Origin: Candidatus Reconcilbacillus cellulovorans
GTDB lineage: Bacteria > Bacillota > Bacilli > Paenibacillales > Reconciliibacillaceae
Assembly: GCA_002507565.1 (NCBI GenBank)
Contig: MOXJ01000015.1
Location: forward strand, 54,023-118,022
Length of the DNA: 64,000 nt
Direction of reading: 5' to 3'
The notes below the pieces were generated by a model. It was given only the letters and a program-made list of their open reading frames with translations. It did not search any database and was not told where the DNA came from. Both the position numbers and the translations under genes were made by a program. Numbering within the stretch: the first letter of the stretch is position 1; the number at the start of each line of letters is the position of its first letter. Of the stretch, positions 8,265 to 16,059 are shown piece by piece.

Positions 8265-8292
8265 ATTATATGAGCGGCAGGGCGCGATATTC
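8265..8292 (-). promoter_or_regulatory. Candidate sigma-E promoter of spoIIID
   Basis: On the minus strand GAATATC (8286-8292) and CATATAAT (8265-8272) are separated by 13 bases. This fits the sigma-E pattern (ATATT-like -35, 13-15 bases, CATACA-T-like -10), and spoIIID is a sigma-E gene in B. subtilis. Confidence 0.5.
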
Positions 8293-8328
8293 GCCGCGGT
8301 CGAGCCTGACGAGCCCGTTCGTTGAGCC

Positions 8329-8360
8329 AAAAAAAGAAAGCGGCGTCGACCGCCGCTTTC
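8329..8360 (-). terminator. Intrinsic terminator after spoIIQ
   Basis: On the minus strand GAAAGCGGCG and CGCCGCTTTC form a perfect 10-bp stem with a 5-base loop, followed by TTTTTTT. It separates the spoIIQ unit from spoIIID. Confidence 0.85.
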
Positions 8361-8375
8361 CCTCCACTATTGACC

Positions 8376-9107
8376 CTACGAACGGGGAGCTTTGTCCGGA
8401 TGCACCGGTTCCCACGTTTCCGCTTTGCGCAATTCAAAATGCAGATGGTTGCCGAGTTCGCGTTCCAGTTCGTTTTCCCCCGACTTGCCAATCGGATCGC
8501 CTTGCCGGACGTCCTGCCCCTCGGCGACCGCGATTTCACCGAGCGACTGGTAGACCGATACATATCCGTTCGGATGCGTGATCTCGACGAGCTTGCCGAC
8601 GACCGGGTTGTCGCCCACACGCGTCACTTTGCCGCTGTAGACGGCGACGACCTCGAACGGTGCCGCGTCGGAGCGCGCGTAGTCGACGCCGACGTGCAGC
8701 GTGAATTCGTCCTCCCTCTTGACGACGGCCGCCTGTTTTTGTTCCCCGCCGGCGCCGGGATCGAAATACGGGCGCACGATTTGAACGGCCGACGGATCCC
8801 GCGCGGGCGAACGGAACGTTTCCGCCGGAGCGTTCACAGCGACGGCTTCCCCTGAGGGAGATTCGCCCGTCACGCCTTCGACGACGGAAGCGTCGCCCGG
8901 AGTGGGATTCGCCTCCAGCGAACTCCGCTCTCCCCGGAACATCCAGACGAACGTCACCAGCATGGCCGCCGCCGCCACGTAGACGGCAGGAAATACCCAT
9001 CGCTTCGAAAACATTTTCCGCCAGGCGACCGCGGCACGACCGCGACCCGAAGAACCGGCGAAAGACGGCTCGGCGGCGACATCGGTCGGTTGCTTCGATT
9101 CTGACAT
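8376..9107 (-). CDS. spoIIQ: Stage II sporulation protein SpoIIQ (M23/LytM-like)
   Basis: Forespore membrane protein that docks to SpoIIIAH across the intermembrane space to form the feeding-tube channel. The 243-aa product has a cytosolic N-terminus, one transmembrane helix (about residues 38-56) and a LytM domain in the C-terminal half. The zinc-ligand motifs are present: HVGVDYA (HxGxD) and GNHLHFELR (HxH). The usual catalytic His of the HLS segment is replaced: the sequence reads VYQSLGE. The ATG at 9107 has GGTGATGAAAGG upstream. Immediately 3' of spoIID, it has its own candidate sigma-F promoter. Confidence 0.85.
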   Translation of the reverse strand: MSESKQPTDVAAEPSFAGSSGRGRAAVAWRKMFSKRWVFPAVYVAAAAMLVTFVWMFRGERSSLEANPTPGDASVVEGVTGESPSGEAVAVNAPAETFRSPARDPSAVQIVRPYFDPGAGGEQKQAAVVKREDEFTLHVGVDYARSDAAPFEVVAVYSGKVTRVGDNPVVGKLVEITHPNGYVSVYQSLGEIAVAEGQDVRQGDPIGKSGENELERELGNHLHFELRKAETWEPVHPDKAPRS

Positions 9108-9128
9108 CCTTTCATCACCTCACCCCCC

Positions 9129-9156
9129 ATTTTTTCCAAATGGGAGGCTTTTATAC
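9129..9156 (-). promoter_or_regulatory. Candidate sigma-F promoter of spoIIQ
   Basis: On the minus strand GTATA (9152-9156) and GGAAAAAAT (9129-9137) are 14 bases apart. The -10 fits GGNNANANT exactly; the spacing is one base shorter than the usual 15. The -35 overlaps the spoIID stop codon. spoIIQ is a sigma-F gene in B. subtilis. The CCCATTT/AAATGGG inverted repeat here may simply be part of this promoter. Confidence 0.45.
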
Positions 9157-10131
9157 GCGGGAAACTTGTGTTCCGCGATAAAAGTATGCCAGAATCTCGA
9201 ACGCCGACTTGCCTTCAAGCGCCATACCCTGCGCGCCCCACTGACTCATGCCGACGCCGTGGCCGCTGCCGTACGTCGTCCATTCGATCCATTGGCCTGC
9301 GTCGCGCCAAGCGAAATCGGCGGAAGCGAGGCCGAGTTTTTCGCGGACTTCGCGGCCGGTAAACATTTTTCCGCCGAGCTGGATCCGCTTGATCCGTCCG
9401 CCGGCCGTCCGTTCCAGCACTTTCGGCGCGTCCCGGCCGGCAACGCTAAACGGACCGGTCAGGCCGAGCCTGCGGGCGACCTCAACTTTCGCCATGCGCA
9501 CAGTTTGTTTGAACGCCGGGGAGAGACGCCGGTCCCACGGACTTGGAACACTTTTCAGATAAGGAAAAGACGTTCCCCAATATTCTTCCGAATCTTCCGT
9601 ATATCCATTGCTTGTTGAAAAATAGGAAGCCACCGCCGGGCGGCCTCCGTACGTCAGCACAAGTCCTGCGGTTTCTTTCACCGCCCGTTCGTAAACGCCG
9701 CCGTCGCCGAACGTTCGGGGTACAAACGCCTGGTCGCGGACCGTGTCGGTTACGTCCGCTCCGTTTCGCCTCGCGTCCTCGCTCCGCTCTTCCGGATAGA
9801 AAAGTCGCCGCGCCGCGTACGTTCTGGCCGCGATCGCCTGCGCCTTGAGCGCTTCCAATGCGAACTCGGCCGGCATCTCCGCCGCGACGACGCCGAGGAC
9901 GTACTGCTCGAGCGGCAATGCGGCCAGCTCGCCCCGGTTCGAAAACCAGACCGAAATCGTCGGTCCTTGCGAGACCTGCAGGTCCGCAGCCGATTCCGCA
10001 GACGGTCCGCCGGAAACCGGCATCCGGTCTGTCGCGACGGGCCTCGGCAGCCAGCCCGACGCTACCGTCCCGACAAACGCCGCAATTCCGAGGCCGACGA
10101 TCGCCTTCTTCCACTGCATCGGTTCCAGCAT
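9151..10131 (-). CDS. spoIID: Stage II sporulation protein D (lytic transglycosylase)
   Basis: Membrane-anchored peptidoglycan transglycosylase that, with SpoIIP and SpoIIM, drives engulfment. The 326-aa product has an N-terminal hydrophobic helix (about residues 8-25) and the SpoIID domain, including EMPAEFALEALKAQAIAARTYA and the terminal GSGHGVGMSQWGAQGMA. The start is uncertain: the ATG at 10131 follows GGGGTG with almost no spacer, and an ATG at 10119 (MQWKKA) is also possible. The sequence TTTCATAGACTGG upstream resembles a sigma-E -10, but no clear -35 is found. In relatives murA lies directly upstream; here a DUF1146 gene does. Confidence 0.9.
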   Translation of the reverse strand: MLEPMQWKKAIVGLGIAAFVGTVASGWLPRPVATDRMPVSGGPSAESAADLQVSQGPTISVWFSNRGELAALPLEQYVLGVVAAEMPAEFALEALKAQAIAARTYAARRLFYPEERSEDARRNGADVTDTVRDQAFVPRTFGDGGVYERAVKETAGLVLTYGGRPAVASYFSTSNGYTEDSEEYWGTSFPYLKSVPSPWDRRLSPAFKQTVRMAKVEVARRLGLTGPFSVAGRDAPKVLERTAGGRIKRIQLGGKMFTGREVREKLGLASADFAWRDAGQWIEWTTYGSGHGVGMSQWGAQGMALEGKSAFEILAYFYRGTQVSRV

Positions 10132-10184
10132 CACCCCTGGAGCCAGTCTATGAAAGGGCGACGCCGGACAGAACCGCGAATTCG

Positions 10185-10436
10185 CTAGAAAAACCCGTCC
10201 AGCTGTGAAGACCAGGCCATATAGTCGAGAATAAACCGGGCGAACTGATAGCCGACGACGGCCGCCAGCATGACCATCAACCATTTCGATCGCGGCGAGG
10301 CGGGGTCTTTCAAAAACGCCTCCCACCGCACCTGTTGCAACGCCCACCACGCCGCCGCGATCGACACCAATACGATGACGATGTCGATGACGGCGTACAC
10401 AGCCGCAGCCTGTTGCAATTGATCCGCGGGACTCAT
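10185..10436 (-). CDS. DUF1146 family small membrane protein (YwzB-like)
   Basis: An 83-aa protein with two predicted membrane helices (about residues 9-29 and 49-69). SPADQLQQAAAVYAVID and the ending RFILDYMAWSSQL fit DUF1146 (YwzB of B. subtilis). Function unknown. Start ATG at 10436 has GGAGGG seven bases upstream and overlaps the stop of the subtilase gene by four bases (ATGA), so the two are probably translationally coupled. In other Bacillales this gene lies between the atp/nuo operons and ywmB-murA-spoIID. Confidence 0.8.
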   Translation of the reverse strand: MSPADQLQQAAAVYAVIDIVIVLVSIAAAWWALQQVRWEAFLKDPASPRSKWLMVMLAAVVGYQFARFILDYMAWSSQLDGFF

Positions 10437-13000
10437 CCGCCATCCCTCCGGGCGCGGCCCGCAAGCAGCGTTAGCAAATGGATCCATTCCGCGCGCGTCG
10501 CCGGCCGGTCGGGGCCGAACGTTCCGTCCGGATATCCTTGCAGCCAGCCGTCGGAAGCCAGCCTTAACACCGCGCCGTAAGCCCAGTGTGCCGGCGTCAT
10601 GTCGGAAAACGGCGACGACGTCCAGCCTCCGGCCGACCGCCGGTCGTCGAGAAACCGGTCGACGAACGCGGCCATTTCAGCGCGCGTCATCGCGACGTCA
10701 GGCGCAAAACGACCCGGCGACCGCCCGTTCGCGACGCCGCGCGCCGTCGCGTATGCGACGTAGGGATAAGCCCAATGTGTTTTCGGCATGTCGGTGAAAT
10801 GTACCTCGGGCACATCCCGGCCGCCGCGGTATCCCGCAGCTTTCGCCCACGCGGCGATCGCCTCGGCGCGCGTAATCGGCCGGTCCGGATAAAACCGAAT
10901 GCCGCCGTAGCCGTCGACCCATCCCCGGCTGACGGCTTCGGCCACGGCCGACTGCGCCCAATGGCCTTCTACGTCGACAAAACCCGCGAACAGCCTTCTC
11001 GTCTGAACGCGCAAGGCGTACGGCGCAGCGCCGCCCGTTCCGTCGCCGGTAATCTTGAGATAATACATCCCTTTCGATACCGGAGCTTCGAGCAAAACAC
11101 CGGACTCCCATCCGAACCACGACTTCTCCGCAACCGGCCTTCCCTCGGCGTTCAACAAAACCGCCGTCAACCTGCCGTCCCCGCCGCGGCCGTTCAATTC
11201 GACAATCACGGCACCGTCGGATTCCGCCCAAAACCGAAACCAGTCTTCGTCGCGTCCGTCCGCGACGACGCCTTCCGCCGCACCGCCCGGAGGCATGTCG
11301 GAGGACTGGTACGGCCTGTCGTTCGGTTCGTGCGGATCGGTGTACACCGGCGATATGGAAATGTTCAGCTGATACATGCCGACAACAGCCGTCCGGTCGA
11401 ACGAACGGACCGAAATATAGTACGTGCCGGGGTCGATGTGCAGCGGGCCGAACTGCTCCGCCCGCCCCCTGCCGCCCTCGTCGATCGCGATCTCCGATCC
11501 GCCGGCTTTCATCCAGCCGAGCACCAGATCCATCCGCAGCGTATCGGGCGCCGCCTCGATTCGCACCTCCGCCGGTATTCCGGTCTGCAGAATGAACCAA
11601 TCGCGGTCGTCGTCGCGATGGAACGTTCCCCATACCGTCTGGCTTCGAAACGGCAATACGTAACCCTTGTACGGTTCGTCGTTGTCTTCGAACGCGTCGG
11701 GATTCATCCTCAGGCGAGACGACAGCCGATAGCCGACCGTCGTTTTCCTGTCCGATGCGCCGGTCACCCGGATCAAGTTGACGCCCTGCCGGACCGGGAC
11801 GTCTGTTTTCTGTCCCGACATCCACGAAAACGATGCACGCAGCCTGCCCGCGGCGTCGTGGACGTCGACCCGCCCGGACGCCGGGGCATCCGCGTCGAAT
11901 GTTAATTCCAACACCGCATCGTATGGCGACGTGACGCGAAACCAGTCGACATCGCCGGGACCGATGTCCGCCGCGATCATTTTGCCGAGCGGAAAAACCG
12001 AGGCAGACGCCGCATCGTCGTTCGGCTCGCGCGGATCTGCCGGCAGCCGGTCGGCGGCCAGCGCCCGGTCGGCGCGCAAAAGACCGTATCCCGTCCGCTC
12101 GTCCCAGCCGGGCGGTCCGATGTCTTCAGCGGTTTGCCGAAGCCGTTCGCGAACCTCGAAAGCCCGCCATTCCGGCCGCTTGGCCCGCAACAACGCCGCC
12201 ACGGCGGCAACTTGCGGTGCCGCCATGGACGTGCCTTTCCGGTACTCGTAACGGCCGCCGAGCGCGGTCGTGTAGACGAGCCAAGGAGCGACCAAGTCGA
12301 CCTCGGGGCCGTAATTGGCGTCCGGAACCGGTTTTTTGTCGAGCCCGACGCCGCCGACCGCCAACACCGTCGGATAAGCCGCCGGGTAATGGACATAAGG
12401 CCCCTGGTTGTTGCCGACGGCGGCCACAAGCAGCACGTCGCGCCGTTCCGCGTACGCCACCGCCTCGCGCACCGCCGGGTCGTCCTTCAGCAGGCCGACC
12501 GACAATACCGCGACACGGGCTCCGCGGTCGACGGCATAGCGAATCGCCTCGGCCAGCGTCGCCTCGCTGCCTTCGCCGTACCGGTCGAGCGCCTTGATCG
12601 GCATCAGGCGCACGTTGTCGGCGATACCGGCGATGCCGTCCGCATTGCGGATCGCCGCCATGACCCCGGCGACCTGGGTGCCATGCCCGTTATCATCTTG
12701 CGGCGGCTTGTTCCGATCGACGAGATTGACACCCTCGACGAGAACCGGCTTCAGCTCCGGATGCGACAAATCGACACCTGTATCGATCAGCGCCACGGTG
12801 ATCGGCGGAAACGTCTCCTGGCGCGACCAAACCGATTCCATGCCGATCAACGGCAAATATTCCTGAAAAGGATAATACCGGTCTTGAGGCCGGCCCCCCG
12901 GAGAAGACTCCGCAAAAGCGAAGACGGCAGGCACCCCGGCGAGGCAGGCGAACGCCGCCGCGACGGCGAACCGAAGACCGGTCCGGATTCGTGCGTTCAT
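10433..13000 (-). CDS. Secreted S8 subtilisin-like protease with PPC repeats and three SLH domains
   Basis: An 855-aa predicted cell-surface protease. Order: signal peptide (about 1-30), S8 catalytic domain (about 65-315) with the triad Asp73 (VALIDTGVD), His106 (NGHGTQVAG) and Ser258 (GTSMAAPQ) and oxyanion Asn197; three beta-rich segments opening EPNDD, EDNDE and EPNDR (about 325, 435 and 555) typical of bacterial pre-peptidase C-terminal domains; three S-layer homology repeats (about 675-850), each with an HWA core and a TRAE motif. The SLH repeats should bind pyruvylated secondary wall polymer. There is no recognisable I9 inhibitor propeptide; only about 35 residues separate signal peptide and catalytic domain. 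It sits between nuoN and the DUF1146 gene, an unusual place. Substrate unknown. Confidence 0.9.
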   Translation of the reverse strand: MNARIRTGLRFAVAAAFACLAGVPAVFAFAESSPGGRPQDRYYPFQEYLPLIGMESVWSRQETFPPITVALIDTGVDLSHPELKPVLVEGVNLVDRNKPPQDDNGHGTQVAGVMAAIRNADGIAGIADNVRLMPIKALDRYGEGSEATLAEAIRYAVDRGARVAVLSVGLLKDDPAVREAVAYAERRDVLLVAAVGNNQGPYVHYPAAYPTVLAVGGVGLDKKPVPDANYGPEVDLVAPWLVYTTALGGRYEYRKGTSMAAPQVAAVAALLRAKRPEWRAFEVRERLRQTAEDIGPPGWDERTGYGLLRADRALAADRLPADPREPNDDAASASVFPLGKMIAADIGPGDVDWFRVTSPYDAVLELTFDADAPASGRVDVHDAAGRLRASFSWMSGQKTDVPVRQGVNLIRVTGASDRKTTVGYRLSSRLRMNPDAFEDNDEPYKGYVLPFRSQTVWGTFHRDDDRDWFILQTGIPAEVRIEAAPDTLRMDLVLGWMKAGGSEIAIDEGGRGRAEQFGPLHIDPGTYYISVRSFDRTAVVGMYQLNISISPVYTDPHEPNDRPYQSSDMPPGGAAEGVVADGRDEDWFRFWAESDGAVIVELNGRGGDGRLTAVLLNAEGRPVAEKSWFGWESGVLLEAPVSKGMYYLKITGDGTGGAAPYALRVQTRRLFAGFVDVEGHWAQSAVAEAVSRGWVDGYGGIRFYPDRPITRAEAIAAWAKAAGYRGGRDVPEVHFTDMPKTHWAYPYVAYATARGVANGRSPGRFAPDVAMTRAEMAAFVDRFLDDRRSAGGWTSSPFSDMTPAHWAYGAVLRLASDGWLQGYPDGTFGPDRPATRAEWIHLLTLLAGRARRDGG

Positions 13001-13114
13001 GTCCGCGTCAAGCCTTTCGCCCCGTTTTAACTACATAGACCGGCCCTGCGGACAAAAAGTTTCAGCCCGCACTTCTTTCGGCGCGGCCGGGCCCTTGATC
13101 TTTCGGCCGAGGCC

Positions 13115-14578
13115 TTACGGCCAGAGAGCGGTCCACCCTTGCGGATACAACCCGAGCGCCAGCGTCGCCGCCGCGCAAACCGCGACAGTCGCGCCGACCG
13201 GGGCGGACATCGATACGGCCGGCCCGCCGGACGTTCGCAAAAACATTTGCCTGGCGACGGCAAAATAGTAATAGAATGAAACGACGCTCGTCACGGCGAG
13301 CACGGCCGCCAAACCGTACATGCCGCTTCGGACGGCGTCCAGCAAAATGAGCAGTTTGCCGACGAATCCGCCGGTCGGCGGCAATCCGGCCAGCGACATG
13401 AGCAGCACGACCATCGCCCACGCCGTCAAGGGCGCGCGGTGATACAGCCCGGCGAACGCCGACATGTCCTCGTGTCCTTCCGCGGCCGCGACGGCGGCCG
13501 ACACCGCCAGTGCGCCGACGGTCATAACCGCATAAGCGAGCGCGTAAAACACCGTTACATCCGTTAAGGCCCCGACGGCCTCGGGCTGTCCCGCGTGCAC
13601 GGCGAGCGGAACGAGTAAATAACCCGCATTCGCCACGCCGGACAGCGCGATCAGTCGGCGAACGTTGCGTTCGCGCAGCGCGACCGCGTTGCCGACGATC
13701 ATCGCCGTCGCGGCGACAAGCGCGATCATCGCCGACGCCACTTGTCCGAAGACGTGATGCGGACCGAAGGCGCCGACGACGAGCCGGATCAGCAGCCCGA
13801 CGGCCGCCACCTTAGACACGGCGGCCAAGAACGCAGCGGCCGCTGAGGGCGCACCTTGATAGACATCCGGCGCCCAGGCGTGAAAAGGCGCCGCCGCCGT
13901 TTTCACGGCGACGCCCGCGACGACGAGGGCGAGCGCCATGATCAGTAGGCCGTCGAACCGGTCGGACATCGTCGGCAGATGCCGTCCGATCGCTTCCAGA
14001 TTCGTCGTGCCCGCCGTCCCGTACAAAAACGACATACCGTAGAGCGTCACCGCACTGGCGATGCCGCTGACCGTCAAATACTTGAACGCCGCCTCCGCCG
14101 ACGTCGCGGTCTGTTTGCGCACCGCAACGAGCACATACGTCGCGATGCTCATGAGTTCAAGCCCGACGTACAGCGTGACTAGATCGCCGGACGACACGAC
14201 AATCATCGCGCCGGCGACGGCGAGCGGCAACAGGCAGAAATATTCCGACGCGACCGGAACGTCCGGCTTCCGCACCGTCCCGACGCTCATCAGCGCGACG
14301 AGACCGGATGCGGTCAAAATCACGAGTTTGAACGCGACGGCGAACGCGTCGACGACGACGCTGTCCCCGAACAACCGGACCGTCTCTGCCGTCCGGCCGA
14401 TCGCGGCGGTCGCGACGAACGCAGCGACGATGCCCGCGAACGACAGCCAGCCGATCGCCCGCGATTTCCACCGACGGTCCGGCGACGCGAGATCAAACAC
14501 TAGCAGTATGATCGAAATCCCGATCAAAATGCCTTCCGGCAACAACGAGACCCAGTCCTGCGCCCGCATCGCGTTCAT
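13115..14578 (-). CDS. nuoN: NADH-quinone oxidoreductase subunit N
   Basis: Antiporter-like, proton-pumping membrane subunit of complex I. The 487-aa product is almost wholly hydrophobic with about 14 predicted helices; the conserved region AAAPFHAWAPDVYQGAPSA carries the Lys-bearing discontinuous helix motif. It is the last gene of the nuo operon, and its ATG overlaps the nuoM stop by four bases (ATGA). No strong terminator follows: only a GGCC-rich inverted repeat lies at its stop codon before the subtilase gene. Confidence 0.93.
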   Translation of the reverse strand: MNAMRAQDWVSLLPEGILIGISIILLVFDLASPDRRWKSRAIGWLSFAGIVAAFVATAAIGRTAETVRLFGDSVVVDAFAVAFKLVILTASGLVALMSVGTVRKPDVPVASEYFCLLPLAVAGAMIVVSSGDLVTLYVGLELMSIATYVLVAVRKQTATSAEAAFKYLTVSGIASAVTLYGMSFLYGTAGTTNLEAIGRHLPTMSDRFDGLLIMALALVVAGVAVKTAAAPFHAWAPDVYQGAPSAAAAFLAAVSKVAAVGLLIRLVVGAFGPHHVFGQVASAMIALVAATAMIVGNAVALRERNVRRLIALSGVANAGYLLVPLAVHAGQPEAVGALTDVTVFYALAYAVMTVGALAVSAAVAAAEGHEDMSAFAGLYHRAPLTAWAMVVLLMSLAGLPPTGGFVGKLLILLDAVRSGMYGLAAVLAVTSVVSFYYYFAVARQMFLRTSGGPAVSMSAPVGATVAVCAAATLALGLYPQGWTALWP

Positions 14579-16059
14579 CCCCCGAATCCCCGCATGAGAT
14601 GTTCAACCGCCGGCCGAACCGTCGACTCCAACACGGAGGGGTAAACGCCGAGCAGCACGATGAACGCGGCGAGCGCGACCGCCGGCAGCGCTTCCTCGAA
14701 CCGCGCGTCGCGCAACGATTCGAACCGTTCCGGCAACGGCCCGAACGTGACACCCATGACGGCGCGCAGCATGTACACGGCCGCCAGCACGATGCCGACC
14801 AGCCCGGCGACCGCAGCCCACGGCAGCGGGCCGAACGCACCGGCGAGCACGAGCAGTTCGCCGACGAACCCGGACAACCCCGGTAACCCCAGCGCGGCCA
14901 GCCCCCCCAGCATCCACATGCCTCCAATAAACGGCACCGGTTTCGCCAGACCGCCGAGATCCGCCAAATCCGTCGTCTGCGTCCGCTCGGCCAAACACCC
15001 GACGATCAGAAACAATATTGCCGCGACGAGCCCGTGCGACACCATTTGAAACACCGCTCCGCGGACGCCCGTCTCATTCAGTGCCGCCATGCCGATCAGC
15101 GTCATCCCCATGTGGCTGAGGCTGGAATAGGCGAGCACGAGCCGCAGTTCGGTCTGCCGAAGGGCGATCAACGCGCCGTACAGAAGTCCGATCGCGCCGA
15201 GCGCGGCGACGACCGGCGCCGAAGTCTCAAATTCGGCGGCAAACAGCGAAAAGCCGAACCGCAAGATGCCGTATGCGCCCAACTTCAGCAAAAGCCCGGC
15301 ATGCATCATGACGACGGCGGGATGCGCCTCCGCATGCACTTTCAGCATCCACGTATGTAACGGAAACACCGGCATCTTAATGCCGAATCCCGCCGCCAGC
15401 AGCGCGAACGCCGTCCAGCGCAGCGCCTCGCCGGCCCCGGATGCAGCGAGCCCTTGCGCCACCCGTTCGAAATCCGTCGTTACGACGGCTGCGCCGGCGT
15501 TTCCCGCCGCGACCGCCGCAACGAGGCCGAACGCGATCAACATGAGTGCAGATCCGAGCCCGTTGTAAATCAAAAACCGGTTGGCCGCGCGTTCCCGCTC
15601 CCGGCGTCCCCAGATGCCGATCAGGAAAAACGTCGGCACGAGCGCCAGCTCGAAGAACAGGAAAAACAGCGCCAAATCCCGCGCGACGAAAGCGCCGAGC
15701 AGGCCGATTTCCAGCGTGAGCAACAGCGCATAAAACGTCTTCCGCCGTTTCTTGACGTTCCATCCCGCCAAAGCCGCGGCAGTCGAGACGATCGCTGTCA
15801 GCAGGACAAGCGCGGCGGTTATGCCGTCCCATCCGAGCCGGTACGTCAGCTCGAGCGTCGGACCGCCGCCGAGCGGCATCCGAAACCACGTCGCCGTCTC
15901 CGTCTCGCGGGGAACGCCGGCGACGTAATACCAAACGGCTAGCGCAAGCGGCGGCAACGTCCCGAGCGTCCCGACGAGGCGGACGCGTCCGCCGGATTCC
16001 GACGGAACGAGCGCCAGCGCCGCCAGTCCGAGCGCCGGCGACAAAAGCAGCCATGTCAT
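14575..16059 (-). CDS. nuoM: NADH-quinone oxidoreductase subunit M
   Basis: Antiporter-like proton-pumping subunit of complex I. At 494 aa it is the usual length. KMPVFPLHTWMLKVHAEAHP is the conserved Lys/His segment of the pump, and about 14 hydrophobic helices cover the protein. The ATG at 16059 is chosen (MTWLLLSPALG; GGGGAGGGGGAT upstream). It overlaps nuoL by four bases, and a longer in-frame extension to 16386 lies inside nuoL and is not supported. Confidence 0.93.
   Translation of the reverse strand: MTWLLLSPALGLAALALVPSESGGRVRLVGTLGTLPPLALAVWYYVAGVPRETETATWFRMPLGGGPTLELTYRLGWDGITAALVLLTAIVSTAAALAGWNVKKRRKTFYALLLTLEIGLLGAFVARDLALFFLFFELALVPTFFLIGIWGRRERERAANRFLIYNGLGSALMLIAFGLVAAVAAGNAGAAVVTTDFERVAQGLAASGAGEALRWTAFALLAAGFGIKMPVFPLHTWMLKVHAEAHPAVVMMHAGLLLKLGAYGILRFGFSLFAAEFETSAPVVAALGAIGLLYGALIALRQTELRLVLAYSSLSHMGMTLIGMAALNETGVRGAVFQMVSHGLVAAILFLIVGCLAERTQTTDLADLGGLAKPVPFIGGMWMLGGLAALGLPGLSGFVGELLVLAGAFGPLPWAAVAGLVGIVLAAVYMLRAVMGVTFGPLPERFESLRDARFEEALPAVALAAFIVLLGVYPSVLESTVRPAVEHLMRGFGG

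Noticed and set aside
9123..9145. CCCATTT/AAATGGG hairpin as a spoIID terminator
   Set aside because: No T-run follows on the minus strand, and the bases are better explained by the sigma-F-like promoter of spoIIQ.
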